Both the position numbers and the translations under genes were made by a program. The notes under the pieces are model-generated. The model saw nothing but the letters and a program-made list of their open reading frames with translations. It was not told the origin of the DNA and did no database searches. Positions 63,361 through 64,000 of a DNA stretch of 64,000 bases are shown here, piece by piece (position 1 is the stretch's first letter; the number at the start of each line of letters is the position of its first letter). This stretch comes from Cruorifilaria tuberocauda. Lineage: Eukaryota > Nematoda > Chromadorea > Rhabditida > Onchocercidae. The stretch is taken from assembly GCA_013365365.1 (NCBI GenBank), contig JABVXU010000090.1, positions 100,181 to 164,180 on the forward strand, in the 5' to 3' direction.

Positions 63361-63931
63361 GTGGTCGAGTTATTTGAGTTAGAATCTCATCAAGCACTTA
63401 CGACATAGATCCACCTTGGTACCATTTTTTGATTTCGTATTTTTTCTTTCTACTATTGTTAGTAACAAATATTAGTTTATATATTTCTATAACATACGGA
63501 TAATCTGAAATTGTTTATCATAGATCATATTGGAATTGAATAAATATCCAAAGGTGAAAGGCTAGATTTCTTACTTATGACATTGGGTGATACAGTACGG
63601 ATCAAACTGCTAGGGAAAGATGCAGTACTTTATCAGCTAACGATGAAAGTATCCTGATAGAAATATCCCGATAAAATAAAACATTCTGATAATCATAGTA
63701 AAAATATCACTTCAATCAAATATCACTTTTTTCGTATCACTTTAAAATAATAATGACTATATTTTTGTCAATTAAATCTTTAAATTAACGATTAGCCAAA
63801 TCAATGTGATAATTAAAAAAGTAAAAAATCGAACAACCTAACACCAACATCTACGTGGATTTATTGTTTTATTGAACGATAGATTCTTCCGGATTCATGC
63901 AGCTGTATTTCATTTCAATTTGATACTTATG
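63361..63931. other. AT-rich stretch before the terminal repeat
   Basis: Little is recognisable apart from an open frame from about 63842 that runs into repeat copy two and shares its C-terminal peptide LAPSPLNIIIIVTLEG with copy one. Confidence 0.4.
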
Positions 63932-64000
63932 TTGGCACCATCTCCACTAAACATTATTATTATTGTAACTCTGGAAGGTTAATTTTATAATAATATTCTG
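63932..64000 (+). repeat. 69-base dispersed repeat, copy two, cut by the window end
   Basis: It is 66 of 69 identical to 56677-56745 and in the same orientation. The match reaches the last base of the window, so the repeat is probably longer. The upstream open frame here (NDRFFRIHAAVFHFNLILM) is unlike that upstream of copy one. Confidence 0.85.

Overview
The window is AT-rich nuclear DNA of a nematode, most likely a filarial worm (Onchocercidae). Small exons are split by GT-AG introns with TTTCAG-type acceptors, and several start codons sit 10-50 bases below an orphan acceptor that looks like a spliced-leader trans-splice site. One gene carries a major-sperm-protein (MSP) type domain, a nematode hallmark, and receptor genes show nematode peptide-receptor motifs. 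There are no bacterial operons, rRNA, tRNA or CRISPR arrays. Most long single-frame ORFs are chance products of pyrimidine-rich strands; the real genes had to be assembled exon by exon by matching splice phase.

Layout. Bases 1-31,000 are mostly intergenic or intronic. They hold microsatellites, two long perfect palindromes, a GATA-rich tract, one convincing orphan minus-strand exon (6882-7064) and a weaker minus-strand exon series (24634-25716). Bases 31,072-47,232 are the gene-dense core: an Mpv17/PMP22-family protein (31072-32654 +), a complete seven-helix receptor of unassigned family (34977-37093 +), a plus-strand terminal exon (39351-39493) converging on an MSP-domain gene (39522-41224 -), a GC-richer repeat island (42480-43050), and a seven-exon gene for a 367-residue protein I do not recognise (43674-47232 +). 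Bases 51,449-55,425 hold two exons of an unknown gene and a FMRFamide-receptor-like GPCR with a clear one-base frame break. Bases 56,500-64,000 hold coding-like fragments, a complete three-exon gene for a small secreted sushi (CCP) protein (59797-60883 +), and two copies of a 69-base repeat near 56.7 kb and at the window end.

The genes do not form one pathway. They are a mitochondrial membrane protein, two membrane receptors (one probably peptide-gated and possibly broken), a sperm-type domain protein, a secreted CCP protein and unassigned proteins. No operon is supported, since intergenic gaps are kilobases long. No self-contained novel system was seen. The items most worth a second look are the broken neuropeptide receptor, the minimal secreted CCP protein, the MSP gene with an extra C-terminal tail, and the duplicated segment whose two coding differences are both silent.
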